A stretch of DNA of 8,767 nucleotides from Labilibaculum sp. (GCA_016743925.1 JADGFH010000217.1:1-8767); one strand, 5' to 3'; counted from the first letter of the stretch, positions 1-7,233 are shown. The notes: generated by a model from the letters alone, not told the origin. Numbers and translations are program-made.

Positions 1-627
1 AACAAGCTATGGTATTACTTCCGATGGTGGTGCGAATGATCTAGTTTTAGTTGAAGCAACTACAAGCACCGCAGGTTTACTTGGCGCCGATAAATGGGAC
101 GAGATAGTTGTCAATACATCCAAGGTTAGTTATACGGATGTCGTAGCAGTTGCCTTGAATACGGTCAAAGTAGGTTATACAGAAGCCTTGGTTTCCGCAA
201 ACACAGATGTTGTAGCCAATACTGCAAAATCGACAAATGTTTCTACTGCATTAAGTACAGGAACAGTAAACACAACAAGCTATGGGATTACTTCCGATGG
301 AGGTGCAAATGATCTAGTTTTAGTTGAAGCAACTACAAGCACGGCTGGTTTACTCGGGGCTGATAAATGGGAGGAGATAGTTGCGAATACTGCAAAAGTT
401 GGTTATACAGAAACCTTGGTTTCTGCAAATACAAATGTTGCAGCCAATACTGCAAAAGTAACAAATGTTTCTACTGCATTAAGTACAGGAACAGTAAACA
501 CAACAAGCTATGGTATTACTTCCGATGGTGGTGCGAATGATCTAGTTTTAGTTGAAGCAACTACAAGCACCGCAGGTTTACTTGGCGCCGATAAATGGGA
601 TGAAATTGTTGCCAATACTGCAAAACA
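1..627 (+). repeat. In-gene tandem repeats of the fibre shaft (273-bp and 228-bp periods)
   Basis: The same block starts at bases 1, 274 and 502, giving periods of 273 bp (91 codons) and 228 bp (76 codons). Both keep the reading frame. The 45-bp difference equals one extra 15-residue sub-repeat in the first unit (NTSKVSYTDVVAVAL followed by NTVKVGYTEALVSAN). Bases 1-99 are identical to 502-600. The middle copy (274-372) differs from both at eight positions, all of them third-codon synonymous changes. The array probably continues upstream of the window. Confidence 0.9.
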
Positions 628-1351
628 ATCAAACGCAACCCATACGGGAGATGTAATTGGTACAACTACTTTGACAATTGTTGATGATGCGGTAACTTAT
701 GCTAAAATGCAAAATGTTAGTACAACAGATAGGCTCTTGGGGCGAGCAACTGCTGGTTCAGGAATTATAGAAGAAATACCATTGACCGCGGCAGGGCGTG
801 CATTATTGGATGATATTGATGCAGCAGCCCAAAGAATAACTTTAGGTGTTCCTGATTTAACAAATGTATCAACACCAGTTGCCGATATGGATGCAGCTAA
901 TAAGGCTTATGTAGATGCTAATGGAACAGCAGCGATTGCAGCTATCTCAAATGTTCAATCGGATGTAGACGTTAATGAATCAGATTCTGATGCAGCAATT
1001 GCTCTTAAAGCAAATATTGAAAGTCCAAACTTTACTGGAACAGTCACTGCGCCTACGGCCAACGCAGGAACCAATACAACGCAATTGGCAACAACAGCTT
1101 TCGTAACGAATGCAATATCTGCAGCCATAAGAGAAGTCGCCGATGAGTTTACTGCAACAGCAGCTCAAACCAGTTTTACATTATCACAAACACCATCAGC
1201 GAACAGTAAGGTGAAAATGTATGTTAATGGGATCAGAATTAGTAATACTGCTTATAGTACAAGTGGAAAGACTTTAACCTATGAGCCTGCAAATAATGGA
1301 GGATATGCTTTAACAGCTGGAGATCGAATTCAAATGGATTTTTATTATTAA
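2..1351 (+). CDS. Phage tail-fibre-like repeat protein, 3' part (5' end outside window)
   Basis: The frame is open from the first bases, so this is the C-terminal 449 residues of a longer protein. The TTG at 155 is internal to a repeat and is not a credible start. Codons 1-36, 92-127 and 168-203 are three copies of a block reading TSYGITSDGGANDLVLVEAT and onward to ADKWDEIV. They are joined by linkers of NTxKVxYT type that look like trimeric coiled-coil fibre shaft. The C-terminal half has motifs common in phage tail fibres: YAKMQNVSTTDRLLGRATAG, LTAAGRALLDDIDAAAQR, FTGTVTAPTANAGTNTTQLA with TTAFV, and a closing VNGIRIS...GGYALTAGDRIQMDFYY domain. In Bacteroidota such proteins also occur as chromosomal surface proteins, and no other phage gene is visible here. 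The likely role is an extended extracellular or virion fibre that contacts a surface. No signal peptide can be judged because the N-terminus is missing. The stop TAA is followed 6 nt later by a hairpin, so this gene probably ends its transcript. Confidence 0.85.
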   Translation, partial: TSYGITSDGGANDLVLVEATTSTAGLLGADKWDEIVVNTSKVSYTDVVAVALNTVKVGYTEALVSANTDVVANTAKSTNVSTALSTGTVNTTSYGITSDGGANDLVLVEATTSTAGLLGADKWEEIVANTAKVGYTETLVSANTNVAANTAKVTNVSTALSTGTVNTTSYGITSDGGANDLVLVEATTSTAGLLGADKWDEIVANTAKQSNATHTGDVIGTTTLTIVDDAVTYAKMQNVSTTDRLLGRATAGSGIIEEIPLTAAGRALLDDIDAAAQRITLGVPDLTNVSTPVADMDAANKAYVDANGTAAIAAISNVQSDVDVNESDSDAAIALKANIESPNFTGTVTAPTANAGTNTTQLATTAFVTNAISAAIREVADEFTATAAQTSFTLSQTPSANSKVKMYVNGIRISNTAYSTSGKTLTYEPANNGGYALTAGDRIQMDFYY

Positions 1352-1357
1352 TATATC

Positions 1358-1402
1358 TCGTCTTGAAATAAGTTGACAGTAAAACGACTTATTTCAGGAC
1401 GA
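1358..1402 (+). terminator. Long hairpin after the fibre gene, probable terminator without U-tract
   Basis: The arm at 1358-1375 pairs with 1385-1402: 18 base pairs with two G-U pairs, around a 9-nt loop. It begins 6 nt after the fibre gene's stop codon. No run of T follows, so it is not a textbook intrinsic terminator; it could instead be a transcript-end stabiliser or processing site. It overlaps the TTG at 1373, which argues that the next gene does not start there. Confidence 0.6.
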
Positions 1403-1510
1403 CTCAATACTGGTTATTACGACTATACGGCTTCTAATTTAACAACGATGATAGCAGGTCAAACGCATTCTGTTTTTTTTACTGTGAAAACACAATATAA
1501 TCTAAAGAAT

Positions 1511-4500
1511 ATGAGAAAACTTTACGCCGCTTTATTACTATTCCTAATTGGATTAATGTCTCCGAATTTTGTTGTGGCCAGTAATTATGACACTGACCAT
1601 CTGGTGTTTATTGATAAATCTTTACACGATTATAAAATATTGGAGTCAAGTATTAATCTACAAGCTTCAGCAATCATTTTAATTAACCCTGAGAACTATG
1701 AAGGGATTTTGAAAATGACAGAGGAAATTCAAAAGTATGATGGATTAAAATCGATTCATATTGTTGGGCACGCAAAGCCTGCAGAGCTCATTCTTGGAGC
1801 TGATAGTTTTTGGATGGATGACCTGAACATGATTCAAAAAGAATTGAATTCTTGGAAGAGGCATTTATCTGCAGGTGCTGATTTGTTTTTGTATGGTTGT
1901 TCTTTAGCGGAAACAGATAAGGGGAAAGAAACAGTTAATTTAATGGCTTCGCTAACTGGAATGGATGTAACAGCCTCAACTAATCTTACAGGAAACTCTT
2001 CTTTTAATGGCGACTGGGAGCTGGAATATAAGACCGGCACAATAGAATCGCCTATCGCTTTTTCAACGGAAATAAAAAATTACAAACATAGCTTACAATC
2101 CTTAAATTATTCTGACTTACGAACCTTTGATAAGGTAAATGAGGGTTCTGGTGTTGGAAATTGGACTTTCCCTGACGGAACTGGACGTACTGCTTATCAA
2201 TCAACTAATACTTCAGATCCGGTTTATTTATTAAGTAAAGAATCGGGCTATTTGAATCAGGTTTACAAAGGAACAATATCGGTTGCATCAAGTGCAGGAG
2301 ATGATGATGATATTGGTTTTGCTTTTGGTTTTAACGGTGTAAATGACACCTATATCTGGTCATGGGATATGAAGGGAATGCCTATGGGAGTTAGAACAGG
2401 TGGTGCACATCTACTTTATCATAAAACAGGAACTTCGAGATATGGCGCTACTTTTCCTGCTGTAGGAACAATAATTGATCAAGGCTCAGATAATGATCCA
2501 TGGGTGCATGATGTGACTTATCAGGTTGAAATTTTATATACAGCCGATAGGATTAGAATTAAGGTTGATGGAGTCGAAAAGTTTGATGTTACAGCTGCTC
2601 AGGCGGGTGTTGCTCAATTTCCTCCAGGAAAATTTGGTTTCTATAATTTGTCCCAAGCAGGAGTAACTTTTGGTAATATGCAGAATGCACCAGCTTCTGA
2701 TGATCCTGTGCCACCAACGGCTCAAGACGATTCGTATGGAATGACACCAAATACGAATTTAATAGTTGATAATTTGGATGGAATTCTGAAAAATGACTAC
2801 GATGCCAATCTTGATGAATTTACGATTGTTAAAACATCGGATGTGAGTCATGGGACTTTGTCTTTAGACACAGATGATGGAAGTTTTACTTATACACCTA
2901 CCACAAATTATCAGGGAGTTGATGAGTTTACCTATAAATTGGTTCAGAATGATAATAATACCGAATCGGCAATAAGAACAGTTACATTTGGAATCATTAC
3001 AAGTAATCAGGCTCCAACCGATATTCAGTTATCGAATATTTCAATAAGTGAAGGTGCTGCGAATAATACAAGTATTGGAATCTTAAGCACTACAGATGCT
3101 AATAATCCTGATGATGAACACGATTATTCACTTACTGATAATGGAGGAGGACGTTTTACTGTATATGGGAATAGCTTGATCGTATTGAATTCTTCTCTAT
3201 TAACTTCTGGAGATTATTCAATAACAGTTCGCTCAACAGATTTAATGGAGGAATCTTACACAGAATCTTTTACAATTTCGGTTATAGCAAATGAAAAGCC
3301 TACTAGTTCCAATACTCAAATATCAATGGACAGTGGTTCAAGCTTTTCCTTTCAGAGTAGCGATTTTCCTTTTAACGATACGGATGGTGATACATTTGGT
3401 GGAATTCGAATTGAAACTGCGGAAACTGCAGGTGATTTAGAGTATAATGATTCTGATGTTTTTAACGAATTTGTTATTAATGATATCTCATTACTAAAAT
3501 TTAAAGCTCCTGAAGATGCATCAGGAAACCCTTATTCAACTTTTACATTTAAAGTTGTCGATTCTCGTGGAGGAATTAGTACTTCTTCTTACACAATGAG
3601 TATTGAAGTAAAAAGTGTGCCAACGATTACTACAACAGCCATTTCTTTAATAACAACAACAACAGCTACAGGAAACGGGAATATCACAGCAACTGGAGGA
3701 GCCAATATTACTGAGCGAGGGATTTATTGGAGTACATCAGCTGGTTTTGCTGATGGAGAAGGAACAAAAGTTTCAACTACAGGAGATTGGAGTACTACAA
3801 GTACTTTTACACAAAGTATTACAGGTTTAACAGGAAATACAACCTATTATGTGCGTGCTTATGCAACTAATACGGCAGGTACAGCTTATGGTGAGGAGGT
3901 AAGTTTTACAACCTTAACTCCGATGACGCTCGAATTTGACACCAACCTTTCCGATGGAACAACTATTACCTTGCCCTTAGATGGAACCGTAAATGTTATT
4001 GTAGATTGGGGAGATGACAGTAGTGAAACATTTACTAGCTCAGGAACACAGGATCATACATATAGTGCAGAAGGAACCTATACGGTAAGTATATCGGGAA
4101 CAGTAACTCATTTTGGAGTTTCTGGATATAGTACATATACCAATGCTGATAAATTAGTAAGGGTTAGTAGTTTTGGTGATATTGGTTTAACAAGTCTTTA
4201 CAAGGCTTTTTTTAATGCTCTAAACCTGGAGGAAGTACCCGTAAATTTACCAGTTGCTGTAACTGACTTAGGGTATACGTTTTATAACATCGGGAAAGAG
4301 AGTATTATTGGGCTTGACTCATGGAATGTGAGTCATGTTACTAATATGTTTGGCTTGTTTTGTAATGCTAAATTATTTAACCAGGACATTAGCAGTTGGG
4401 ATGTAAGTGCAGTAATAGATATGTCTAGACTGTTTTACAGTGCTGAAGTGTTTAATCAAAATTTAGATTCTTGGAATGTTGGTAGTGTTACCAATATGTC

Positions 4501-6292
4501 TTCTATGTTTTACAGTGCTAAAGTATTTAATCAACCACTTAATAGTTGGGATGTAAGTAAGGTTACAAATATGTCTACTATGTTTCAAAGTGCCTCAGAA
4601 TTTAATCAAGATCTTAATGGTTGGGATGTTAGTCATGTTACCACTATGCATGGTATGTTTAACATGTCTTCTGTATTTAATCAAGACATAGGGGATTGGA
4701 ATGTTAGTAATGTGACTGATATGAAATATATGTTTCATTATGCTTTTGCATTTAATCAAGATATAGGAGATTGGAATGTAAGTAATGTTACAAACATGTT
4801 TCGAATGTTTATGGCTTCAAAATTTAATCAACCTCTTAATAATTGGAATGTAGGAAAAGTTACCAATATGTCACATATGTTTTGTAGTGCTCCATTTGAC
4901 CAGGATATTAGTGCATGGAACGTGAGCAATGTTACTGACATGACCAACATGTTTTGCGGAAAACTTTCCACTACAAATTATGACAATCTATTAAAAGCCT
5001 GGGCCCAATTAGATTTAGTTAATGGAGTGAATTTTAAGGCAGGATTCAGCAGGTATACCTTCGGTGAAGCAGCAACTGCTCGTCAGAGTATTATTGATAT
5101 TCATAATTGGACAATAACAGATTGGGGTATGGAACCTTATCTTGCAGAAGTATCAACATCTGCAGTGAGCGAAATTGGAACAACTACTGCCACAGGTAAT
5201 GGAGATATTACAAGTCTTGGTTATCCTACTCCAAGCCAATATGGTGTTTGTTGGGGAACAGCAGCGGAGCCAACAGTAGACCTTTCGACTAAAACAGAAG
5301 AAGGAGCAGCCTCGGCAACGGATGCTTTTACTTCAAATATAATCGGATTAACTCCTGGAGAAACATATTATGCAAGGGCTTATGCTACAAACAGCGCAGG
5401 GACAAGTTATGGAGGTCAAGTTAGTTTTACAACACTTAAACAATCCCAGGCAATTACATTTGGAGCTTTAGCTTCTAAAACTTATGGCGATTTTTCTTTC
5501 AATCTTTTAGGAAGCGCTTCTTCTGATTTAACCGTAAGCTATACCAGTTCTAATCCTGCGGTAGCTACTGTGTCTGGAAATACGGTCACCGTTGTTGGTG
5601 TAGGATCTACAAGCATTACTGCTTCTCAATCTGGTGATGCAAGTTATAATGCCGCAACCAATGTGGTCCAAACTTTAACAATTGGAGCCAAAGAAATCAC
5701 CATTACAGCTGATGCGAAGACAAAAATATACGGACAATCAGATCCAGTGCTTACGTATCAAATCACTGTTGGCACTTTAGTTGGCGATGATGCTTTAACA
5801 GGAAGCTTAAGCAGAGCAACGGGTGAGAATATTGGAGACTATGCAATCAGTTCTAGTTTAGCCAATGCAAATTACACAATCACTTATGTACCCGCTAATT
5901 TAAGTATCACTGAAAAAGCAGTTACGATCTCTAATTTTAGCGATATGACTAAAATGTATTATGATGGTTCATTCAATTTAGTAGCACCTACGTCTAATAG
6001 TGCTGGTGCATTTACATATACGAGCAGCAATACGGCTGTAGCCACAGTTAGTGGAACTACAGTTGCTATTCTAAGTGCAGGAACCACTGTGATAAGGGCA
6101 AATCAAGCGCAAGATGCACCCTACGCTGGTGGGAGCATTACGGCTACTTTAACAGTTAGTAGTGTCTCCGTAGTTACAAAACATGGAGAGAATACTTCTA
6201 CAAATCCAAATTATGTCGATAGTAATGGGGCTGTTGGAGGCGGCCTATCCGTAACAAAAAATGGCAAATTGGAATCAACAAAAACTAAATAA
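1511..6292 (+). CDS. Secreted modular surface protein: DUF4347, BspA-like (DUF285) repeats, cadherin/Fn3/Big/MBG domains
   Basis: 1593 residues. ATG at 1511 is chosen because it begins a good signal peptide (MRKLYAALLLFLIGLMSPNFVVA, cleavage near residue 23). The 46 codons upstream in the same frame start with a TTG inside a hairpin and look non-coding. Domains in order: DUF4347 about 30-180, with DHLVFIDKSLHDY, IVGHAKP (His87), LYGCSLA (Cys130) and GDWELE; a thrombospondin-C/concanavalin-like domain about 198-394, with acidic DDDDIGFAFGF at 264-274; cadherin-like domains about 398-497, 500-596 and 598-703; Fn3-like 704-805; PKD-like near 820-860 (VDWGDDS...TYSAEGTYTV); nine DUF285 repeats 931-1151; a second Fn3-like 1213-1310; Big_2-like 1311-1392; MBG-like 1393-1467; Big_2-like 1470-1552; and a short tail. 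The architecture is that of an adhesin or recognition protein on or outside the outer membrane. I see no type IX sorting domain, lipobox or transmembrane anchor, so how it is retained is unclear. The true C-terminus may be truncated (see 6293-6382). The ligand is unknown. Confidence 0.9.
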   Translation: MRKLYAALLLFLIGLMSPNFVVASNYDTDHLVFIDKSLHDYKILESSINLQASAIILINPENYEGILKMTEEIQKYDGLKSIHIVGHAKPAELILGADSFWMDDLNMIQKELNSWKRHLSAGADLFLYGCSLAETDKGKETVNLMASLTGMDVTASTNLTGNSSFNGDWELEYKTGTIESPIAFSTEIKNYKHSLQSLNYSDLRTFDKVNEGSGVGNWTFPDGTGRTAYQSTNTSDPVYLLSKESGYLNQVYKGTISVASSAGDDDDIGFAFGFNGVNDTYIWSWDMKGMPMGVRTGGAHLLYHKTGTSRYGATFPAVGTIIDQGSDNDPWVHDVTYQVEILYTADRIRIKVDGVEKFDVTAAQAGVAQFPPGKFGFYNLSQAGVTFGNMQNAPASDDPVPPTAQDDSYGMTPNTNLIVDNLDGILKNDYDANLDEFTIVKTSDVSHGTLSLDTDDGSFTYTPTTNYQGVDEFTYKLVQNDNNTESAIRTVTFGIITSNQAPTDIQLSNISISEGAANNTSIGILSTTDANNPDDEHDYSLTDNGGGRFTVYGNSLIVLNSSLLTSGDYSITVRSTDLMEESYTESFTISVIANEKPTSSNTQISMDSGSSFSFQSSDFPFNDTDGDTFGGIRIETAETAGDLEYNDSDVFNEFVINDISLLKFKAPEDASGNPYSTFTFKVVDSRGGISTSSYTMSIEVKSVPTITTTAISLITTTTATGNGNITATGGANITERGIYWSTSAGFADGEGTKVSTTGDWSTTSTFTQSITGLTGNTTYYVRAYATNTAGTAYGEEVSFTTLTPMTLEFDTNLSDGTTITLPLDGTVNVIVDWGDDSSETFTSSGTQDHTYSAEGTYTVSISGTVTHFGVSGYSTYTNADKLVRVSSFGDIGLTSLYKAFFNALNLEEVPVNLPVAVTDLGYTFYNIGKESIIGLDSWNVSHVTNMFGLFCNAKLFNQDISSWDVSAVIDMSRLFYSAEVFNQNLDSWNVGSVTNMSSMFYSAKVFNQPLNSWDVSKVTNMSTMFQSASEFNQDLNGWDVSHVTTMHGMFNMSSVFNQDIGDWNVSNVTDMKYMFHYAFAFNQDIGDWNVSNVTNMFRMFMASKFNQPLNNWNVGKVTNMSHMFCSAPFDQDISAWNVSNVTDMTNMFCGKLSTTNYDNLLKAWAQLDLVNGVNFKAGFSRYTFGEAATARQSIIDIHNWTITDWGMEPYLAEVSTSAVSEIGTTTATGNGDITSLGYPTPSQYGVCWGTAAEPTVDLSTKTEEGAASATDAFTSNIIGLTPGETYYARAYATNSAGTSYGGQVSFTTLKQSQAITFGALASKTYGDFSFNLLGSASSDLTVSYTSSNPAVATVSGNTVTVVGVGSTSITASQSGDASYNAATNVVQTLTIGAKEITITADAKTKIYGQSDPVLTYQITVGTLVGDDALTGSLSRATGENIGDYAISSSLANANYTITYVPANLSITEKAVTISNFSDMTKMYYDGSFNLVAPTSNSAGAFTYTSSNTAVATVSGTTVAILSAGTTVIRANQAQDAPYAGGSITATLTVSSVSVVTKHGENTSTNPNYVDSNGAVGGGLSVTKNGKLESTKTK
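4301..4963 (+). repeat. Nine in-gene BspA-like/DUF285 repeats
   Basis: Units begin at 4301, 4376, 4451, 4526, 4601, 4676, 4751, 4823 and 4895, so the period is 75 bp for six steps and 72 bp for the next two. Each encodes about 25 residues of the form FNQDIxxWNVSxVTNMxxMF, the signature of DUF285 (PF03382). The first unit is degenerate (SIIGLDSW) and acts as a cap. The last runs into a non-repeat capping segment through NYDNLLKAWAQLDL. In this family such repeats form a solenoid typical of surface-exposed, ligand-contacting proteins. Confidence 0.93.
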
Positions 6293-6382
6293 ATATCAGT
6301 TTTTGGAGATGTTAAATATTCTCTGAATGTAAGTGGTGTAGTAACAGTATTCGAAGACATAATAAACACTATTTTCACCTGA
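6293..6382 (+). other. In-frame open stretch after the surface-protein stop, possible lost C-terminus
   Basis: Directly after the TAA at 6290-6292 the same frame runs for 29 sense codons, reading ISVFGDVKYSLNVSGVVTVF followed by EDIINTIFT, to a TGA at 6380-6382. The intrinsic terminator begins 14 nt later. The peptide looks like beta-strand-rich surface protein. The stretch is either a short 3' untranslated region that is open by chance, or the original C-terminus cut off by a nonsense change. I cannot choose between these from this sequence alone. Confidence 0.4.
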
Positions 6383-6396
6383 TCCAAAATAGTTGC

Positions 6397-6444
6397 AAAA
6401 AGACGCAAAGTTTGAATTGAAATTCAAACTTTGTGTCTTTTTTT
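6397..6444 (+). terminator. Strong rho-independent terminator, probably bidirectional
   Basis: The arm at 6397-6418 pairs with 6421-6442: 22 complementary positions with one G-U pair. The innermost bases open to form the loop. A run of seven T ends the structure at 6444. Five A at 6397-6401 give a shorter T-run on the other strand, so it could also stop leftward transcription. It ends the transcript of the large surface-protein gene. Confidence 0.9.
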
Positions 6445-6762
6445 ATACATGAAAATGAACTGTAGTTGTTCTTCTACAATAAGATCATCGGCCATATTAC
6501 GGGTCGATCGAGAGCGAGCTTTGGCAGTAAGATTATCGATATAGCGTGTTAATATTTTTAAATACTTGTATTGGTTGCAGGCTTTATTTTTAATATTACA
6601 CTAAGGTCGTGAAACACGTTGTTCATAAAACTATTGTGATTTACTAAAGAGATTCAGAAACTGCCTACAGGTATTATAATTAACTGTTAAGAACAAATTA
6701 TTTTGATTCAATGAAGCCTCAAATACCGGAAGGCATGAAAATATACTACAGATCAATAACAG
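6445..6762. other. Intergenic stretch with no convincing gene; possible decayed minus-strand fragment
   Basis: No RNA gene or start-to-stop gene of useful length is visible. On the minus strand a frame is open for 58 codons from 6600 to 6427, encoding NQYKYLKILTRYIDNLTAKA and then RSRSTRNMADDLIVEEQLQF. It has no good start codon at its upstream end and runs into the terminator. It is more GC-rich than its surroundings near 6490-6530, as expected of a remnant of an older gene. I do not recognise the family. A 36-codon + strand frame from the ATG at 6711 ends inside the 22-bp array and is not supported. Confidence 0.35.
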
Positions 6763-6938
6763 CAATTGGCTTAAAGGGGAATGGAAATCAACTTAAGCAT
6801 CTATGGCAATTGGCTTAAGGCGATATAACAATTGACTTGAGCACCCTTGACAATTAGCTTAAGGAGGTATGACAATTGGCTTAAGAGGGTATGACAATTG
6901 ACTTGAGTACCTATGACGATTAAGTAAAGCATGAAAAC
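6763..6938 (+). repeat. Tandem array of eight 22-bp direct repeats (iteron-like)
   Basis: Units start at 6763, 6785, 6807, 6829, 6851, 6873, 6895 and 6917, always exactly 22 bp with no spacer and no indel. The shared core is CAATTGRCTTRAG, clear in units 1, 3, 4, 6 and 7, slightly changed in unit 5, and degenerate in units 2 and 8. Each good unit joins two hexamer palindromes or near-palindromes, CAATTG and CTTAAG/CTTGAG. The 3' halves come in two types: G-rich (GGNGRTAT-like; units 1, 3, 5, 6) and C-containing (ACCYWTGA-like; units 4 and 7, with 2 and perhaps 8 as decayed members). The 22-bp unit is not a multiple of three and several units carry stops, so it is non-coding. The exact 22-bp pitch, about two helical turns, would place a bound protein on one face of the DNA. 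Plasmid iterons have this size, but no replication gene is present here. Confidence 0.9.
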
Positions 6939-7099
6939 ATTTGATGATAAATAATCGAAATTATATGCGAAGCATGTACTAATCTTAGCGGCATATTTAT
7001 TTAATCACAATTGTTGGTAATGCAAATACCTTAAAGCTCCCCAATAATCATCCTTCTGTAAACAAGACAACATTATCCTTTATTTTGTTAATCTATAGT

Positions 7100-7121
7100 G
7101 TGTTGTAAAATATTGCAGCAC
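7100..7121. promoter_or_regulatory. Imperfect 22-bp dyad, possible distal operator
   Basis: The two 11-base halves match as inverted copies at 8 of 11 positions, with outer GTG...CAC. The left half shares GTGTTGTAAA exactly with the region of the perfect palindrome at 7202-7227, 98 bp downstream. Two related dyads upstream of one gene fit a pair of binding sites for one dimeric regulator. No regulator gene is seen in the window. Confidence 0.35.
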
Positions 7122-7125
7122 TTGT

Positions 7126-7156
7126 TTTGTTTAGGGATTATTGTTTTGTAGATTCA
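7126..7156 (+). promoter_or_regulatory. Weak Bacteroidota-type promoter candidate for the FRG gene
   Basis: TTTG at 7126-7129 is followed after 19 bp by TAGATTCA. This compares with the Bacteroidota pattern TTTG, 19-21 bp, TAnnTTTG. The second element matches at only four of its six fixed positions, so this is a guess. If correct, the palindrome at 7202-7227 would lie in the transcribed leader. Confidence 0.2.
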
Positions 7157-7201
7157 TGGGCGGAAAACACATTAATGCAACTTATCTACCTTATTAGGTG
7201 T

Positions 7202-7227
7202 TGTAAAGTGCATTAGTGCACTTTACA
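7202..7227. promoter_or_regulatory. Perfect 11-bp-arm palindrome just before the FRG start
   Basis: TGTAAAGTGCA at 7202-7212 is perfectly repeated in inverse at 7217-7227, around TTAG. It ends 18 bases before the chosen ATG at 7246. It could be an operator for a dimeric repressor, or an mRNA hairpin close to the start codon. A GTG at 7216 lies inside it, which is one reason not to choose that codon as the start. Confidence 0.6.
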
Positions 7228-7233
7228 CATACG

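Larger units (their letters stand above)
6939..7201. other. Intergenic leader region between 22-bp array and FRG gene
   Basis: No coding frame or RNA gene is supported. A small hairpin (6962-6968 with 6972-6978, GAA loop) lies just after the array. GTGTTGTAAA occurs at 7100-7109 and again at 7198-7207. A 15-base direct repeat, CATTAATGCAACTTA at 7170-7184, recurs with 12 matches at 7211-7225. These repeated dyad-like words suggest a control region for the FRG gene. Confidence 0.5.

Noticed and set aside
155..157. TTG start for the fibre gene
   Set aside because: The frame is open back to base 2 and the TTG lies within a repeat unit; the gene starts outside the window.
980..1168. Minus-strand ORF opposite the fibre gene
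   Set aside because: Cys/Ser-rich shadow of the coding strand; other minus-strand frames inside the surface-protein gene (near 1834-2040 and 2534-2725) and overlapping its 3' end (6211-6408) are rejected for the same reason.
1358..1402. Invertible promoter for phase variation
   Set aside because: The arms are only 9 nt apart, too close to enclose a promoter; a hairpin in RNA is the simpler reading.
1373..1510. N-terminal extension of the surface protein from TTG 1373
   Set aside because: It lies in a hairpin, looks non-coding, and would bury the signal peptide that begins at 1511.
6711..6818. Small + strand ORF of about 35 residues from ATG 6711
   Set aside because: Most of it is read through a 22-bp non-coding repeat and it has no start context or similarity I recognise.
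6859..6872. Shine-Dalgarno-like AAGGAGGT next to ATG in repeat unit 5
   Set aside because: There is no gap between the motif and the ATG, the frame closes at once, and the match arises from the G-rich repeat type.
6763..6938. CRISPR array
   Set aside because: Units are contiguous 22-mers with no unique spacers, and no cas genes are present.
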